Shown piece by piece: positions 54,481 to 64,000 of a stretch of 64,000 nt of DNA (its first letter is position 1; every line of letters begins with the position of its first letter). Made by a program: the position numbers and the translations under genes. The notes beneath the pieces are model-generated. The model worked only from the letters and a program-made list of their open reading frames with translations, was not told the origin of the DNA and ran no database searches. Origin of the DNA: Prorocentrum cordatum (Eukaryota > Sar > Dinophyceae > Prorocentrales > Prorocentraceae); the NCBI GenBank assembly GCA_963575745.1, contig CAUYUJ010003939.1:1-64000 (forward strand). Reading direction: 5' to 3'.

Positions 54481-55044
54481 CGGAGTTTCGAGGATGGCAG
54501 ACTAAAGCTTGACGAGCTCCTCGGTCCAGACCACAGCAAGATGTGCTATCTCCCGTCCGTGATTGGGGAGGTAGCTGGACGCTGCTTCGGAGATCTCGTG
54601 GCGGATGAGCTCCACGTGGCAGACGCCAGGGGGGGTAGCGCCGATCCTTTGCAAGCCGGTGCGCGTACCGACGATGCCGCGCATGATGCGACGGAAGGCT
54701 GTGCACCATTGAAGAGGGGTCCCGGGAGGGCTCCGTGAGCGACCGACGCCTGATCGACACCGCGTGGTGGACCTCCCTGACACGCGACCAACATTCAGTC
54801 ATGACGGATCTGTCGCTCTCAAAGTAGGCAACGTTTGAAGATATCTGAGAGACTGAGCCTCAACCAGCTCCACCGTGTCCACTGCCGCAAGTCCTCGCCA
54901 CAGAGCTGTGCCAGCATCACCATTACATCATGGGTGCATCACCTCTCGCTTCCACGGGTGCATCGGCATCGATGAGAACGAAAACGCCCACGGGGAAATG
55001 TTGGCCTCTGACGAGTTGCACGCACTCATATGAGATCAACCTGT

Positions 55045-56050
55045 TCCAGAGTGGCACTGTGCACGCCACTGGGTCTATGTGGCAGGAATCAAGAAGACCG
55101 TAGTCGAACGCGAAGCCGACTCACTCACTCCCGGCGAGTTTCGAGAGCACGCCGCAGTCGTCGCTGCCGCTGTGCTCAAGGAGCTGCACGTCTGGGTGGA
55201 TCACAATTGGTTCTCACGACGCCCGCAACATCCATGATTGCAGGTGGGTGGGCAAGTGGATGTGGACACGAAGCAGAGCAGACCCCCTTCAGAAGGGGCG
55301 GACCATCCGCATGAGGCTTACCCTGCGAAGCTTCGAGGAGGCCGACTCCGATCTCATCGCCGCCTATGCCGGCACCTCATCGCGACTCGCCCAGCGCGCG
55401 ATTGTCTCCGAGGCTGCCTGCCGAGGATGGACGCTCGATGCGCGGGGATTCGCGGGGCGTCAGAACCTTCCTGAACGGCGTCAGTTGTTAGGAACTTGCG
55501 GAGGCTACAGACGAGAATGAGCGCGATGCCAACTTGGAGCTTCCCCCCGACGCCGTCGCAGTCCTGCGCCAAGCAAAGGGTCGCATGGACCTCGACTCAG
55601 CACATGAATTCTCCCACATGGAGAAACCAGGCTCCCGGTGCAAGGATTTCTGGAGATGCTGGTCCATCCTACTTACCAACATCACCAATCACATGTACCA
55701 AGCCATCCCCAGATTATACGACAATGAGTTATCGCCAAGCGTGAAGAGGGCGAGCTCGTTTTACTAGCCACACGTTGCCGACGTCGAGGTAGCAGGACCA
55801 CCGCAGGAAATGGCCACGCTACGTCCGTGTCTGCAGGGTTCCTTCGGTGAAGGTGCGCTGGGTGTCAGCGAAGGAGCCTTCGCACGCTGCGTTGCGCGTC
55901 GCTCCCCCCTCGCACGGCGGCGGATGTGCGTTGAACCAGATCGAGTACGTGCAGGCCTTGAAACATATAGGATGTGCCGAGCTGGCTGGCAAGCCTACCT
56001 TCGAGCTCGCCTCGGAGAATCAGACCAAATTGTGCCTTGGCGCTCGCGCG
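55045..56050 (+). pseudogene. Copia reverse transcriptase, broken at the active site
   Basis: Fingers start with KKTVVEREADSLTPGEFREH and AAAVLKELHVWVDHNWFSRR. After a frame change near 55230 come GKWMWTRSRADPLQKGRTIR, RLTLRSFEEADSDLIAAYAG and TSSRLAQRAIVSEAACRGW, all strongly copia-like. Further frames give ELPPDAVAVLRQAKG and DFWRCWSILLTN. The HVDD-type catalytic loop would fall at about 55771-55785; there a frameshift follows THR-like residues and the first Asp is Ala (GCC, 55777-55779), although the following VEVAGPPQEM context is intact. Thumb/connection: GGCALNQIEYVQALKHIG. At least four frame breaks. Confidence 0.82.
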
Positions 56051-56099
56051 AGTCGACCTGCGCGTCTACGCGGTCGGACTTTAGCGCCAGGCAGCGGCG

Positions 56100-56835
56100 C
56101 CAACGAGCGGCCGCATGCAGAAGCTCAGCGCGCATGTGAGATGGGCGCAGCCAAGCCACTGCGATTCCACTATCAACTTATGCGCTGCACTAGAAGTACA
56201 CGGCGATGCTGCATTTAGAAACGAGCAGGAAGAAGGCGCCAACGCGGGGCGGGCCCTGCGAGGACCCACCTCCCTGCGCATTGGCGCTAGTGACGCGGGA
56301 GCTCAATGGACATTCGTTGGAAGACCCGCGCGTCGCCCATTAGACTGGCAGTGTGGGGCGCTCAGCAGTGACGCAAAGCTCCTTCGCAAGTAAGCTGATG
56401 GCCGCGATGAGCTTAGCGGATCACGACCTCGCTCTGGCCACCGCACTCCACGACATACTCGAGGGAGCCCGAGATCCTGAAGCAGCACGTCGCCAACGAG
56501 ATGGCCAGCAGCCGCTTGCGCTGCCCGCGCTGCACATTGAGCTCTGCCTGGTTTTATGGGCGCGGTCGCCGTCGTGATTTCTACGAGACCCAAGCCCCCG
56601 GTAGAACAACACTCACTACTGCCGCGTGTGCTTTGGCTCCGTGGCCACCTGACCCCAGGCCAACTCTGGGCCCTGAGTCGGGAGGACGCGAGCCGTGATC
56701 GCGGACGGGCTGACCAAAGGCAGCATCGATAGATCTGCGCTCCGCGACGTGGTGCCTCTCGCCAGCGGTCACACTCGCGCCGCGCGCCGTCACCCTCATG
56801 TCGGCCGGAAAGCTCACCGTGTTATCAGTCCATGA
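56100..56835 (+). pseudogene. Copia RNase H domain and polyprotein C-terminus
   Basis: AHVRWAQPS, then ALEVHGDAAFRNEQEEG (the family S/G-DAAF strand with the first acidic residue), RALRGP, and in another frame AVTQSSFASKLMAA and LATALHDILEG (family TRSTFAAELLAA). The end VIADGLTKGSIDRSALRD (56695-56748) is the hallmark ADGLTKG motif at the C-terminus of copia RNase H, followed by a TGA at 56833-56835. Frames change at least twice. RNase H would degrade the RNA strand during cDNA synthesis. Confidence 0.82.
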
Positions 56836-56899
56836 GTGCCAGCCGACCTCTGGCAACTAACAAGTAATAGCGTGTGTATGAAGACTGCTCCGTGCTGCA

Positions 56900-59035
56900 T
56901 CCGCGCAGTTCAGACAGGAACGTGTTGACGGGGGTCTCGTCAGCGCAAATGTTCAGCCAGCGCTGAGGCATGCGCGTGGGCGCGTATGTGTACGGAGTAT
57001 GGAAGTAGTCATGATACTCATGGATGAACGTTTCTGATGCCGCTGCCGTTTTTTTGCAGAGGCAGGCTTGTGCGCCGCCCGGCCGGAGCGCGCTGGGCCG
57101 CGGTTTGGCTGGATCGCCGACGGGCGCGTGCGTGGGCACCTGGCGCACGTCGCCGCGCGTTGGCGACTACCCGCTGCCGCGCGCGCACGTGCCAGCATGC
57201 TTCGAAGTGAACGACTGAGCCTCGTGAGCCGTGGCTGCCTCGTCGCTCGCGGACCGCGCCCCCCGCGCCGCTCTCGCCCGAGGATGACGTGTCGTCATCA
57301 GATGACGTGGCGCCCGCAACGTCCACATGCCGAGCCCAACCACGTGTTCGATCTCCAACGCCCCCTCTTGGCCCAGGGTGGACGCGCGGCGCCCCGAAGG
57401 CGAAGCCGGTCATGATTATACCCATCCTCCTGGCATGCTTCCGATGATGCCTCCGCCAAGTCAGGAGCAGGTGCGCCAGTTGCAGTGTCAGTTGCAGCAC
57501 AGCGCATCGCCTCAACCCGATCTGCCTCTCGAGGTCGCGCTCGGGCTCAAGAGACTCTTCGGCCCCGTTCTCCCCCGTCGTCGCCCCGTGGGCGCCGCGC
57601 AGCAACCGTGTCCTACGCGCGGGCGCGGCTTGCCAGTGGAGCCTCCGCGCCGACTCCGCCAAGCGCTCCGCCGCCTCCCGACGTGCCATCTTCGGCGCTG
57701 GCGGAGGGTTCGCGGCTGCCTGCGTCCGGTCAGAGCGACGCCGAAGTGTTATTAAACAGCGGCGTATCAGCGTCCCGATCCCCGAGGTGCTGATGCGTTG
57801 GGGCCTGAGCTCAGCGCGTGGCACGTCGCCGGAGTTGCGCGCGGGGTTCACCTGAGAGGCTCGCTGGGCCGCGGGCTGGGCGAACGACGCGCAGCCGTTT
57901 TTCGACGAGGAGCCGCTCGCCATTGGCCTGGCCATGCGCGCCGCCAGGCAGCGCGCCGCGCGGGCCTCGTGGGTCGCACCAGGCGCCGCTACTGGGCGCT
58001 CGCCAATCCCGGCTTGTGGCCGGGAGGGTTCGGGCAATGCCATTTCTCGGCTTTCGACGAGTCGGCCCTTGGCGCGCCCTTCTCCATGAGCGGCCTGCTA
58101 GGCTGCAGGAGGCCAGCGGCGCCGACGCCACGGCCGTCGCGCTCCCGAACGCCCCGGGGTGAGCGCACGCCGCGCGCTCCTTGGAGATTCCGCCCATGTT
58201 CCCATCTATGCCCCTGGCCGCGAGGCGGAGTTCGACGGGGACAGCGCTGCTCGCGGCGTCCTTCAGCGCCGCGCAGGACGGGGGCCATGGCGCCCATCGG
58301 CTCTCGCGGGCACGCCGCGACCGCGTCGAACAAGGGCAGGGGCAAGGGCGCGGACCAGAGCAATAACGATCCCATGCCAGAAACCGACGCCGATCTCCCC
58401 AGCAAGAGGAAGCGGACGCGCGGGGCAGGAGAGAATTTCAAACGCCCGCGCGCCAGCGCGGCCCTCCGCGCGGCTGCCGCCGGCGAGCCAGGCCAGCCCT
58501 CGCCCTGGGCAGTGCCGAGGCCGAGGAGGCTGAGACCCCTGGCACTCCCAGTGGACGGAGTGGCTCCCGCAACTTGGGACTTCGGTGGGTCTCGAGGCGA
58601 TCGTGCCAAACATTGCGCACATCTCTCGCGGTCCATCTCCGCCCATCGTCCCCTCCTACCTACCAGGTCAAGGCGTCTGCACACCTCCACCTCGCCCTTC
58701 ACGTGGCCCCAGGGCCATCACTCTGCCTCAGTCTCAGGACAAGCTTCCAGGCATCACGTCTGCGGCCCGAGGCCACCTACATATACACACAAGCGGCTTG
58801 GGAGAGTTCACGCCACCATCTCTCACGCGTGTGAGCTCCCCCAATGCCGCTCTTGAGAACACGAGCGGGCTACCCACTAAAGAGGGTGAGCTCGCGTCCT
58901 TCCGCGTCGCGCGCCTCCAAGTCAGACAGCGACGGGGTATCCCAGCCGAGTCCAGAGTGTGCTGGGGTTGGACAGTTCTGGTTCCCTTCTTGCTCTGCCT
59001 TTCTTCTTCTCCACCAGAGCTGCTCGATCGCCCGC
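56900..59035 (+). other. Coding-like but unrecognised sequence downstream of the copia element
   Basis: Plus-strand pieces in changing frames show low-complexity, protein-like composition: GMLPMMPPPSQEQVRQLQCQ near 57435-57490; DLPSKRKRTRGAGENFKRPR near 58397-58456, a strong nuclear-localisation-type basic cluster; and LGEFTPPSLTRVSSPNAALE near 58795-58855. Overlapping minus-strand frames of up to 341 codons are Arg/Ala-rich shadows. It might be a broken host gene or the Gag of a second element. No family recognised. Confidence 0.3.
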
Positions 59036-59145
59036 CCAATCCCGATTCAAACCGGATGATCTGCCGCCGTTTGGCTTCAGCGCCGGCGCGTCCTTCATTA
59101 ACGTGCGGAGAATGCCGCCATGCTTTCTCTCGTGCAGCTTCCAGT
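59036..59145. repeat. GATCTGCCGCCATTTGGCTT dispersed repeat, copy B
   Basis: ATGATCTGCCGCCGTTTGGC, TTCAGCGCCGGCGCGTCC, ATGCTTTCTCTCGTGCAGC; partner of 46306-46440. It is followed at once by a TCC array. Confidence 0.65.
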
Positions 59146-59164
59146 CCCCCACAATTATGGTTCC

Positions 59165-59245
59165 TTCTCCTTCTCCTCCTCCTCCTCCTCCTCCTCCTAC
59201 TCCTCCTCCTCCTCCTCCTCCTCCTCCTCCTCCTCCTCCCCCTGT
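59165..59245. repeat. (TCC)n array
   Basis: Short pyrimidine trinucleotide run. Confidence 0.88.
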
Positions 59246-59509
59246 TCTTCCTCCTGCTCCTGCTGCTCGCCTCGCCTTCCCCCTCCCCGCTCCACTCCTT
59301 CCTCCGCTTCGCTGTTGGTCAACCGGCTCCCCCCTCCGTGGCCGCGCCTGCGCGCCGCAGCAGCCGTTGGCGAGGGCCGCGGTTGGCGGGAACCCCGCGC
59401 GGCGCCGCCGACCGCCCTGGCGATGTTCCTGGGGCGCGGCCCGGGATCGGCCGCCAGTTGGGCACGGGCAAGGCGCGGCCCCGCGAAACGCCTCTTGGGA
59501 GCAGGAGGC

Positions 59510-59770
59510 GGGAGGACGAGGAGGAGGAGGAGGAGGAGGGGGGAACACAGGACGGACGCGGGGAGAGGAGGACGAGGACGAGGAGGAAGGGGAGAGAGGA
59601 GGAAGAGGAAGAGGAAGAGGAAGAGGAAGAGGAAGAGAAAGAGGAAGAGGAAGAGGAGGAGGAGGAGGAGGAGCAGGAGGAGGATGAGGAGCAGGAGGAG
59701 GAGGAGAAGGAGGAGGAGGAGGAAGAGGATCATATGGAGGAGGAGGAGGAGGAGGAGGAGGAGGAGGATG
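59510..59770. repeat. (GGA)n / GAAGAGGAAGAG array
   Basis: GGA and AGGAAG purine repeats, about 260 bp. The intervening 59246-59509 is GC-rich and unassigned. Confidence 0.9.
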
Positions 59771-59869
59771 CATCGACCCCCAATCGCCCATTGATCGCCG
59801 GCAGGGGCCCGATAGCCCTGACCTGCCCAGGACCGTGCGGACTCGTTATCGGGGGCCCATCGCCGATTT

Positions 59870-59915
59870 ATCGGCGATGTGTCGCCGATTCCACGTCGAT
59901 GTTTCCCCCCCCGCG
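59870..59915 (+). repeat. ATCGGCGAT dispersed repeat, copy 2
   Basis: ATCGGCGATGTGTCGCCGAT, then ACGTCGATGTTTCCCCCCC; partner of 17556-17600. The sequence just before (CATCGCCGATTTATCGGCGATG) is itself palindromic. Confidence 0.6.
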
Positions 59916-60024
59916 CTCGCCTCCCTCTTTGCTTTAGCCTCTCGTGCTCAGTTCGCGGTCTCGTAGCTCGGTTTGCCGCTTCGACCGGCGCTGAGCGTGC
60001 GCCAGCGCTGCGGCTAAAACCTCG

Positions 60025-60105
60025 TGGGCGAAAGACATACCCGTATCCGCGGCCTCGGGGGCGGGGCCCCTGGGCCGCGACCCCGCGGATACGGGGCGGT
60101 TTCGC
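60025..60105. repeat. Hairpin CCCGTATCCGCGG / CCGCGGATACGGG
   Basis: A perfect 13-bp inverted repeat (60040-60052, 60083-60095). An outer GGGCGAAA / TTTCGCC pair extends the stem past a small bulge, and the loop is GC-rich. Confidence 0.72.
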
Positions 60106-60244
60106 CGATGGCCCGCGCGGAGCGTATCAGTGCGACCGCGTATTCGCGTGATCGCGCCCAGAAGCCAGACCGCGAGGGCGCAGATACGGGTGTGTTCGCG
60201 GCTCGTGAAAAGCGTGCGCGCGTGTGGTTTGGGTGGGACCTCCA

Positions 60245-60490
60245 AGGGAGGAGGAGGAGGAGGAGGAGGAGGAGGAGGAGGAGGAGGAGGAGGAGGAGGA
60301 GGAGGAGGAGGCGCAGGAGGAGGAGGAGGAGAGGAGGAGGAGGAGGAGGAGGAGGAGGAGGAGGAGGAGGGAGGGGAGGGGGAGCAGGAGGAGGAGGAGG
60401 AGGAGCAGGAGGAGGAGGAGGAGGAGAAGGAGGAGGAGGAGGAGGAGGAGGAGGAGGAGGAGGAGGAGGAGGACGGGGAGGAGGAAGGGC
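60245..60490. repeat. (GGA)n array, about 245 bp
   Basis: Purine-only GGA with occasional GCA, flanked by CTCCAAGGGA and GGAAGGGCGCG. Confidence 0.9.
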
Positions 60491-61500
60491 GCGTCACTCA
60501 GCGAACGCGGGTGAAGTTCTGACCCTGGCTGTCTTCGCTGCCCAGTCTGGGGAGGGGGCGCTCCCACAGGCGCCGTGCTTCTGTTTGAAGGGGAACGCCA
60601 GCGGGGCTGACAGAGCGTTCTCCTCCTCACGGGTGTCGTGTGTTCGTTGATATGAGGTCCAGTTCGAGGTCGGAAGAGTTTTTTTGTGGTTGCTCAGGTT
60701 TGCACGCGCGGCGCTGCTTTTTTGGCGGCGAGTTCAGTCGGCTGTTCCTTCGGATGGTGCGGCCGTTCATTTGGATTTTACGGCTCAACTTCGGATTTTC
60801 CTTCTGATTTTCCTTCGCATTTTCCTTCGTATGTTCCTTCGGTTTTTCCTTCGTTCCTCCGCCGTCTTCGGATGTTCCCTTGGATTTTCCTAGAGAAGAG
60901 GAGGGGGTTTCGTTCCTGATCGACCGTTCCTCAGTCCAGCAGCCGGACATCTGCAGCGGGGCGGGAGCTCACAATGTGCCCCCTCTACAGGCGCAGTCGG
61001 ACTGAGTCCAGGACGCCGTCCCACCTGGGAGTTTACAGGGTCGGCGGCCGCCCCCTGCGGGCGTACCGTGGGCGATGGGCGGTGCCTGGTACGGGGGGTG
61101 CCCCGGGGGGGGGCGGGGTGCACGTTCTGTCCTCGGGAGTGGTCATGTCGAGGCCGTGCTTTCAGGTGGAGCTTTGCGCCGAACACGCTGATCGCGGGCA
61201 CGCGGTGAGGAAGGCGAGGCATGCGCACACGCGTGCCAGCTCAGCTAATTAGTGACGTTCTCAGGGAAACCGCTAGGCGCTAGCCGCGGCCGAGTTGGCT
61301 CAAGACACGTCTTGCAACTGCACTGCATACGTATCGGAAAATTATTCGGGGGGGGGTGGCACGGGGGACTTGGCCCAAGGGGGAAATTCTTGCCAGCGTG
61401 GATCCTAAATCGTCAGTTATTGTACTGCCGATGATTAGGTTATGTAGTGCAGTCTAAGTTGTGTTAGCTATGTGGTGTAATTAAGGTTATTACCAGGGAG
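60491..61500. other. Unassigned sequence with a TTTTCCTTCG patch
   Basis: CTTCGGATTTTCCTTCTGAT-like 10-12 bp repeats occur at about 60785-60885. Nothing else is recognised. Confidence 0.4.
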
Positions 61501-61512
61501 TTCACACCTTCA

Positions 61513-61740
61513 ATGCTCGCGCAAACATCCGATTCTCCCACCCGCAGCTTGTTTGGCAACACCCATGCGGCCACGATTGCGATTGCCGGTAGGAACTTGG
61601 CAGCACATCCTTGCTGCCGCACTGGCGCGCGCATGCTCACGCGCAGAACGGCCAGCTGGTTTGGCACACACGGTGCAGCTGCGATGGCGCTTGCCGATGG
61701 GAGCTTCCGATTGCGTCTCAAAGCCCGCGCTGGCCCGCGG
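61513..61740. repeat. Diverged tandem duplication of about 120 bp
   Basis: ATGCTCGCGCA..AGCTTGTTTGGCAACAC..GCCACGATTGCGATTGCCG at 61513 is echoed by ATGCTCACGCG..AGCTGGTTTGGCACACA..GCAGCTGCGATGGCG from 61633. One frame is open through both (89 codons), but no family is recognised. Confidence 0.45.
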
Positions 61741-61789
61741 GTGCTTCAGTGCAGGTCAGTGACTTGGGTGAGCGCGGTATGATGGTAAC

Positions 61790-62000
61790 TTCGACAACGG
61801 CGGCAACAGTGATGATAACAGCGATGACGGTTGTGATGATGACGGTGATGACGGTGAGGCCAATGACCTCGGCGATGGTGGTGACGACGATGACGATGAT
61901 GATGTCATTGTGTCGGTGACTATGTGGTTGTGCTGATGGTGGCGGGAATGGCGGCGATTGATGGCGATAACGGCGGTGGCTCGATGTTGTTGATGAGGGT
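61790..62000. repeat. GATGA(C/T)GGT short repeats
   Basis: Degenerate GATGACGGTGATGAC-type units. The next 600 bp (62001-62620) are unique and unassigned. Confidence 0.5.
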
Positions 62001-62624
62001 GATGAGGAAATGTGCGCGCGCAGAAAGTCTAGAACTTTGGCAGATTTCGTAGAAACACATTTCCCGATGTGTTTGAAAAGCTCAATCTTGAAATGCGTCG
62101 GAGACCACTGGTTTTGGAAGTGTTTCAACACGCGCGCGTGGCAGCGCGCCCATGTGGGCCGCATGCCGTTATTTGATTCGGATTCGTGCGCGGGGCGCGT
62201 GCTAGATCAACGCGGAGGCATTGCGTGTTCTGGGCGAGATTGATAAGGTTCAAATTTTCCAATGCTTCCAGAAGTGCGCGCAGGCAGAACATCTGCAAGC
62301 GTTTTGATAAAGCGCCTTGGTTCGTTTTCTGTTGTTGTGTTCATATGCAGCAAAGCTGGGTTGTTTGGTATGTTTTCGACATGTGCGAGCGCGTTCGGAC
62401 TTTTTTGCAAGGTGTTCTTGAGAAACGGTCTTCAGACATGAAAGAGTGTGTGGGTATGGTTTTATTTAACAGTTGTGACGGGGGGAACCGATACCAGCTG
62501 GGCTGGGATGGTCTGGTTTGAGATGGAACAGCATGATGGGACAGCATCATATTCCCCAAGCAGTGCTTACACTTAGGGCCTCTGACTTCTGTTCTGAGGA
62601 ACCGGGCCAGTCGGCCAGTGGCGG

Positions 62625-62875
62625 CTCCGTGCCGGCCGTCGCCGCCCCGTCGCTGCTTCGTCGCCGCCCGTCGCCTAGGCTTGTGTGTCGGTCTGGCGGC
62701 TCCGTGCTGCCCGTTGCCGCCCCAAAGCCGCCTCGTCGCCGCCCGTCGCCGTTGCTTCATCGTTGCCGTCGCGTTGCGATGCTTTGCGTTGCATTGTGTT
62801 GCGTTGCTTTTCGTTGCTCTGCGTTGCTTTGCATTGGAATGTAAAACATTGCATTGCCTGGCCTCGCTTTGCATC
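62625..62875. repeat. GCCGTCGCC and GCGTTGCTTT repeats
   Basis: A duplicated block GGCGGCTCCGTGC..GCCGCC (62620 and 62697) is followed by TTGCGTTGC / TTGCATTGC pentamer-type repeats (62770-62870). Confidence 0.65.
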
Positions 62876-63149
62876 ATTATCTGGTATATCAGACCAAACG
62901 ATGGAGAGCATTGCTACGTTGGAGTATTGTTTCTGTGCCTGAAATAGGTAACGCGAAAAAGAATACTGATAGTAATTGCAGTGTTCGCACTAAAAATAAT
63001 AACAACCTTGCTACTGATGCGATTCATATCGAAATCATGCTAGTAATTAGCTTGGGCAGGCGCTCGGCCCCATGCAGCTACATCCCGCGCAGGGCGTGGC
63101 CGTCTCATCATTCCCGCACAGCGCGTGAGACAACACATATTGCACATCC

Positions 63150-63530
63150 TAGACTCTAGAACTTAGATTGCACCACATGGATTGCACACCGTAGGTTACA
63201 TATAACATAATGTACCACGGGTTGGACAACATAAATACACAGCATAGTTTGCACAACATATAGTGCACCACACGACTGCACCTTCTAGATTGCGCAACAT
63301 TGATGGCACCGTCTATACTTCACAACACAGTTTGCACCACATCGATTGCACACCATAGACGGTGCAACATATATTGTACCACATCTGTTGCACCACATAG
63401 TTGGAGCCACACATTTTGCACTACATAGGTTGCTCCACAACTATTACATCACAGATCTCTCACCACACGCCTTGCACCACATAGTATGCACACCATCTAT
63501 TTTACATCGTAGACTCCAAACCGTATATTT
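63150..63530. repeat. TGCACCACATAG repeat, locus 2
   Basis: More than 20 degenerate 15-18 bp units (GATTGCACACCATAGA, GTTGCACCACATAG, CTTGCACCACATAGTA), the same family as 32140-32365 but more AT-rich. Confidence 0.78.
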
Positions 63531-63603
63531 CCATGCCTAGGCTCTGCCTAGAAGGGTTCTTACCTTGTAGCTTAAAGGGGCCGGGCAGTGGAACGCGCCC
63601 CGG

Positions 63604-63720
63604 GCGGTTCCCCCAGTCCCCTGGGAGCCAAGCAAAAGCAACAGCAAAGGTACAAGCAAACGCGCGGTTTCCCCAGTTGCGCTCCCTGTGTGCCAAGCAA
63701 AAGCAACAGCAAAGGCAAAC
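63604..63720. repeat. 64-bp tandem duplication
   Basis: CGGTTCCCCCAGT..GCCAAGCAAAAGCAACAGC at 63605 is repeated from 63665. Confidence 0.75.
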
Positions 63721-63743
63721 GTGAAGGCAAAAGCGAATGCAAC

Positions 63744-63885
63744 GCAAAAGCATAGCATAGCATAGCACAGCATAGCCTAGCCTAGCCTAGCCCAGCATAG
63801 CATTGCGCAGCATAGCATAGCATAGCATAGCGTAGCATAGCATAGCATAGCAGAGCATATCATAGCATAGCATAGCACAGCATCC
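63744..63885. repeat. (AGCAT)n / CATAGCATAG pentamer repeat
   Basis: About 28 copies of CATAG/CCTAG, followed by CTG-rich triplets to the window end. Confidence 0.85.
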
Positions 63886-64000
63886 AATATTGCTGCTGCT
63901 GCTTTTGCTGCTGTCTCGGCGACTTGCTGCCTGCTTCTGCTGCTGCTTCACTTACGGCGTGGCGTCGACGGTTCTGGCGCTACCACTACTACTATTTTTG

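Larger units (their letters stand above)
46430..56900 (+). mobile_element. Ty1/copia retrotransposon, dinoflagellate type, nearly complete but dead
   Basis: All domains of a copia element are present in canonical order on the plus strand: Gag, CCHC knuckle, protease, gag-pre-integrase, integrase, RT, RNase H. No LTR pair, primer-binding site or target-site duplication could be established, so the limits are approximate. Multiple frameshifts, stops and catalytic substitutions show an old insertion. Confidence 0.85.

Noticed and set aside
57018-58043. 341-codon minus-strand frame
   Set aside because: Arg/Ala-rich with no motif; plus-strand fragments over the same region look at least as protein-like.
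61284-61304. Possible relict dinoflagellate spliced leader (ends TTGGCTCAAG)
   Set aside because: By eye only about 16 of 21 positions match the leader, with the middle wrong; chance matches of this quality are expected in 64 kb read on both strands. A weaker resemblance at 46320 was rejected for the same reason.

Overview
The window looks like nuclear DNA of a dinoflagellate. This is inferred from content: protein-coding sequence is very sparse, GC is high, most of the DNA is micro-, mini- and satellite repeats, and the two largest retroelement remnants are of types abundant in dinoflagellate genomes. These are a Ty1/copia element whose Gag, gag-pre-integrase and RNase H motifs match the dinoflagellate branch, and a DIRS-like reverse transcriptase/RNase H. 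One candidate splice junction also has the AG|G context seen in dinoflagellate introns. There are no operons, Shine-Dalgarno sites, tRNAs, rRNAs or CRISPR arrays. Most long open frames here are stop-free readings of trinucleotide arrays, not genes.

Layout. (1) 1-1.9 kb: 3' part of a beta-propeller (PQQ-like) protein gene, cut by the window edge and interrupted by a 36-bp direct repeat that can be read as a tiny GT-AG intron. (2) 2.4-10 kb: microsatellites, a 15-bp repeat that turns back on itself, 1 kb of alternating purine/pyrimidine (CA/TA) DNA, CTTGGGG minisatellites, GT arrays and a 178-bp satellite. (3) 11.25-13.8 kb, minus strand: dead DIRS-like element. (4) 14.4-29.5 kb: 130-bp satellite, GGA and GAT arrays, a LINE 3' fragment at 16.55-16.9 kb, two MITE-like elements, more CTTGGGG minisatellites and a 90-bp satellite at 27.4-28.7 kb. 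(5) 29.9-34.6 kb: exons of a multi-pass membrane protein gene with a candidate 3.7-kb intron full of repeats. (6) 34.6-38.4 kb: a cluster of inverted-repeat elements, one with a clean 5-bp target-site duplication and others built round a TCC microsatellite. (7) 40-46.3 kb: GAT/ATG arrays and a GC-rich tandem array interrupted by another TCC-core element with an 8-bp target-site duplication. (8) 46.8-56.84 kb, plus strand: a nearly full-length but decayed Ty1/copia element in the order Gag, CCHC knuckle, RING-like segment, protease, integrase, RT, RNase H. (9) 57-64 kb: unassigned sequence, GGA/TCC arrays, hairpins and short tandem repeats.

Only two host genes are supported, the propeller protein and the membrane protein. 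The rest is mobile-element wreckage and repeats. The most notable observations are the TCC-core inverted-repeat elements, which could carry microsatellites around the genome, and a decayed RING-H2-like finger inside the copia polyprotein. All calls are from reading the sequence; no database search was possible.
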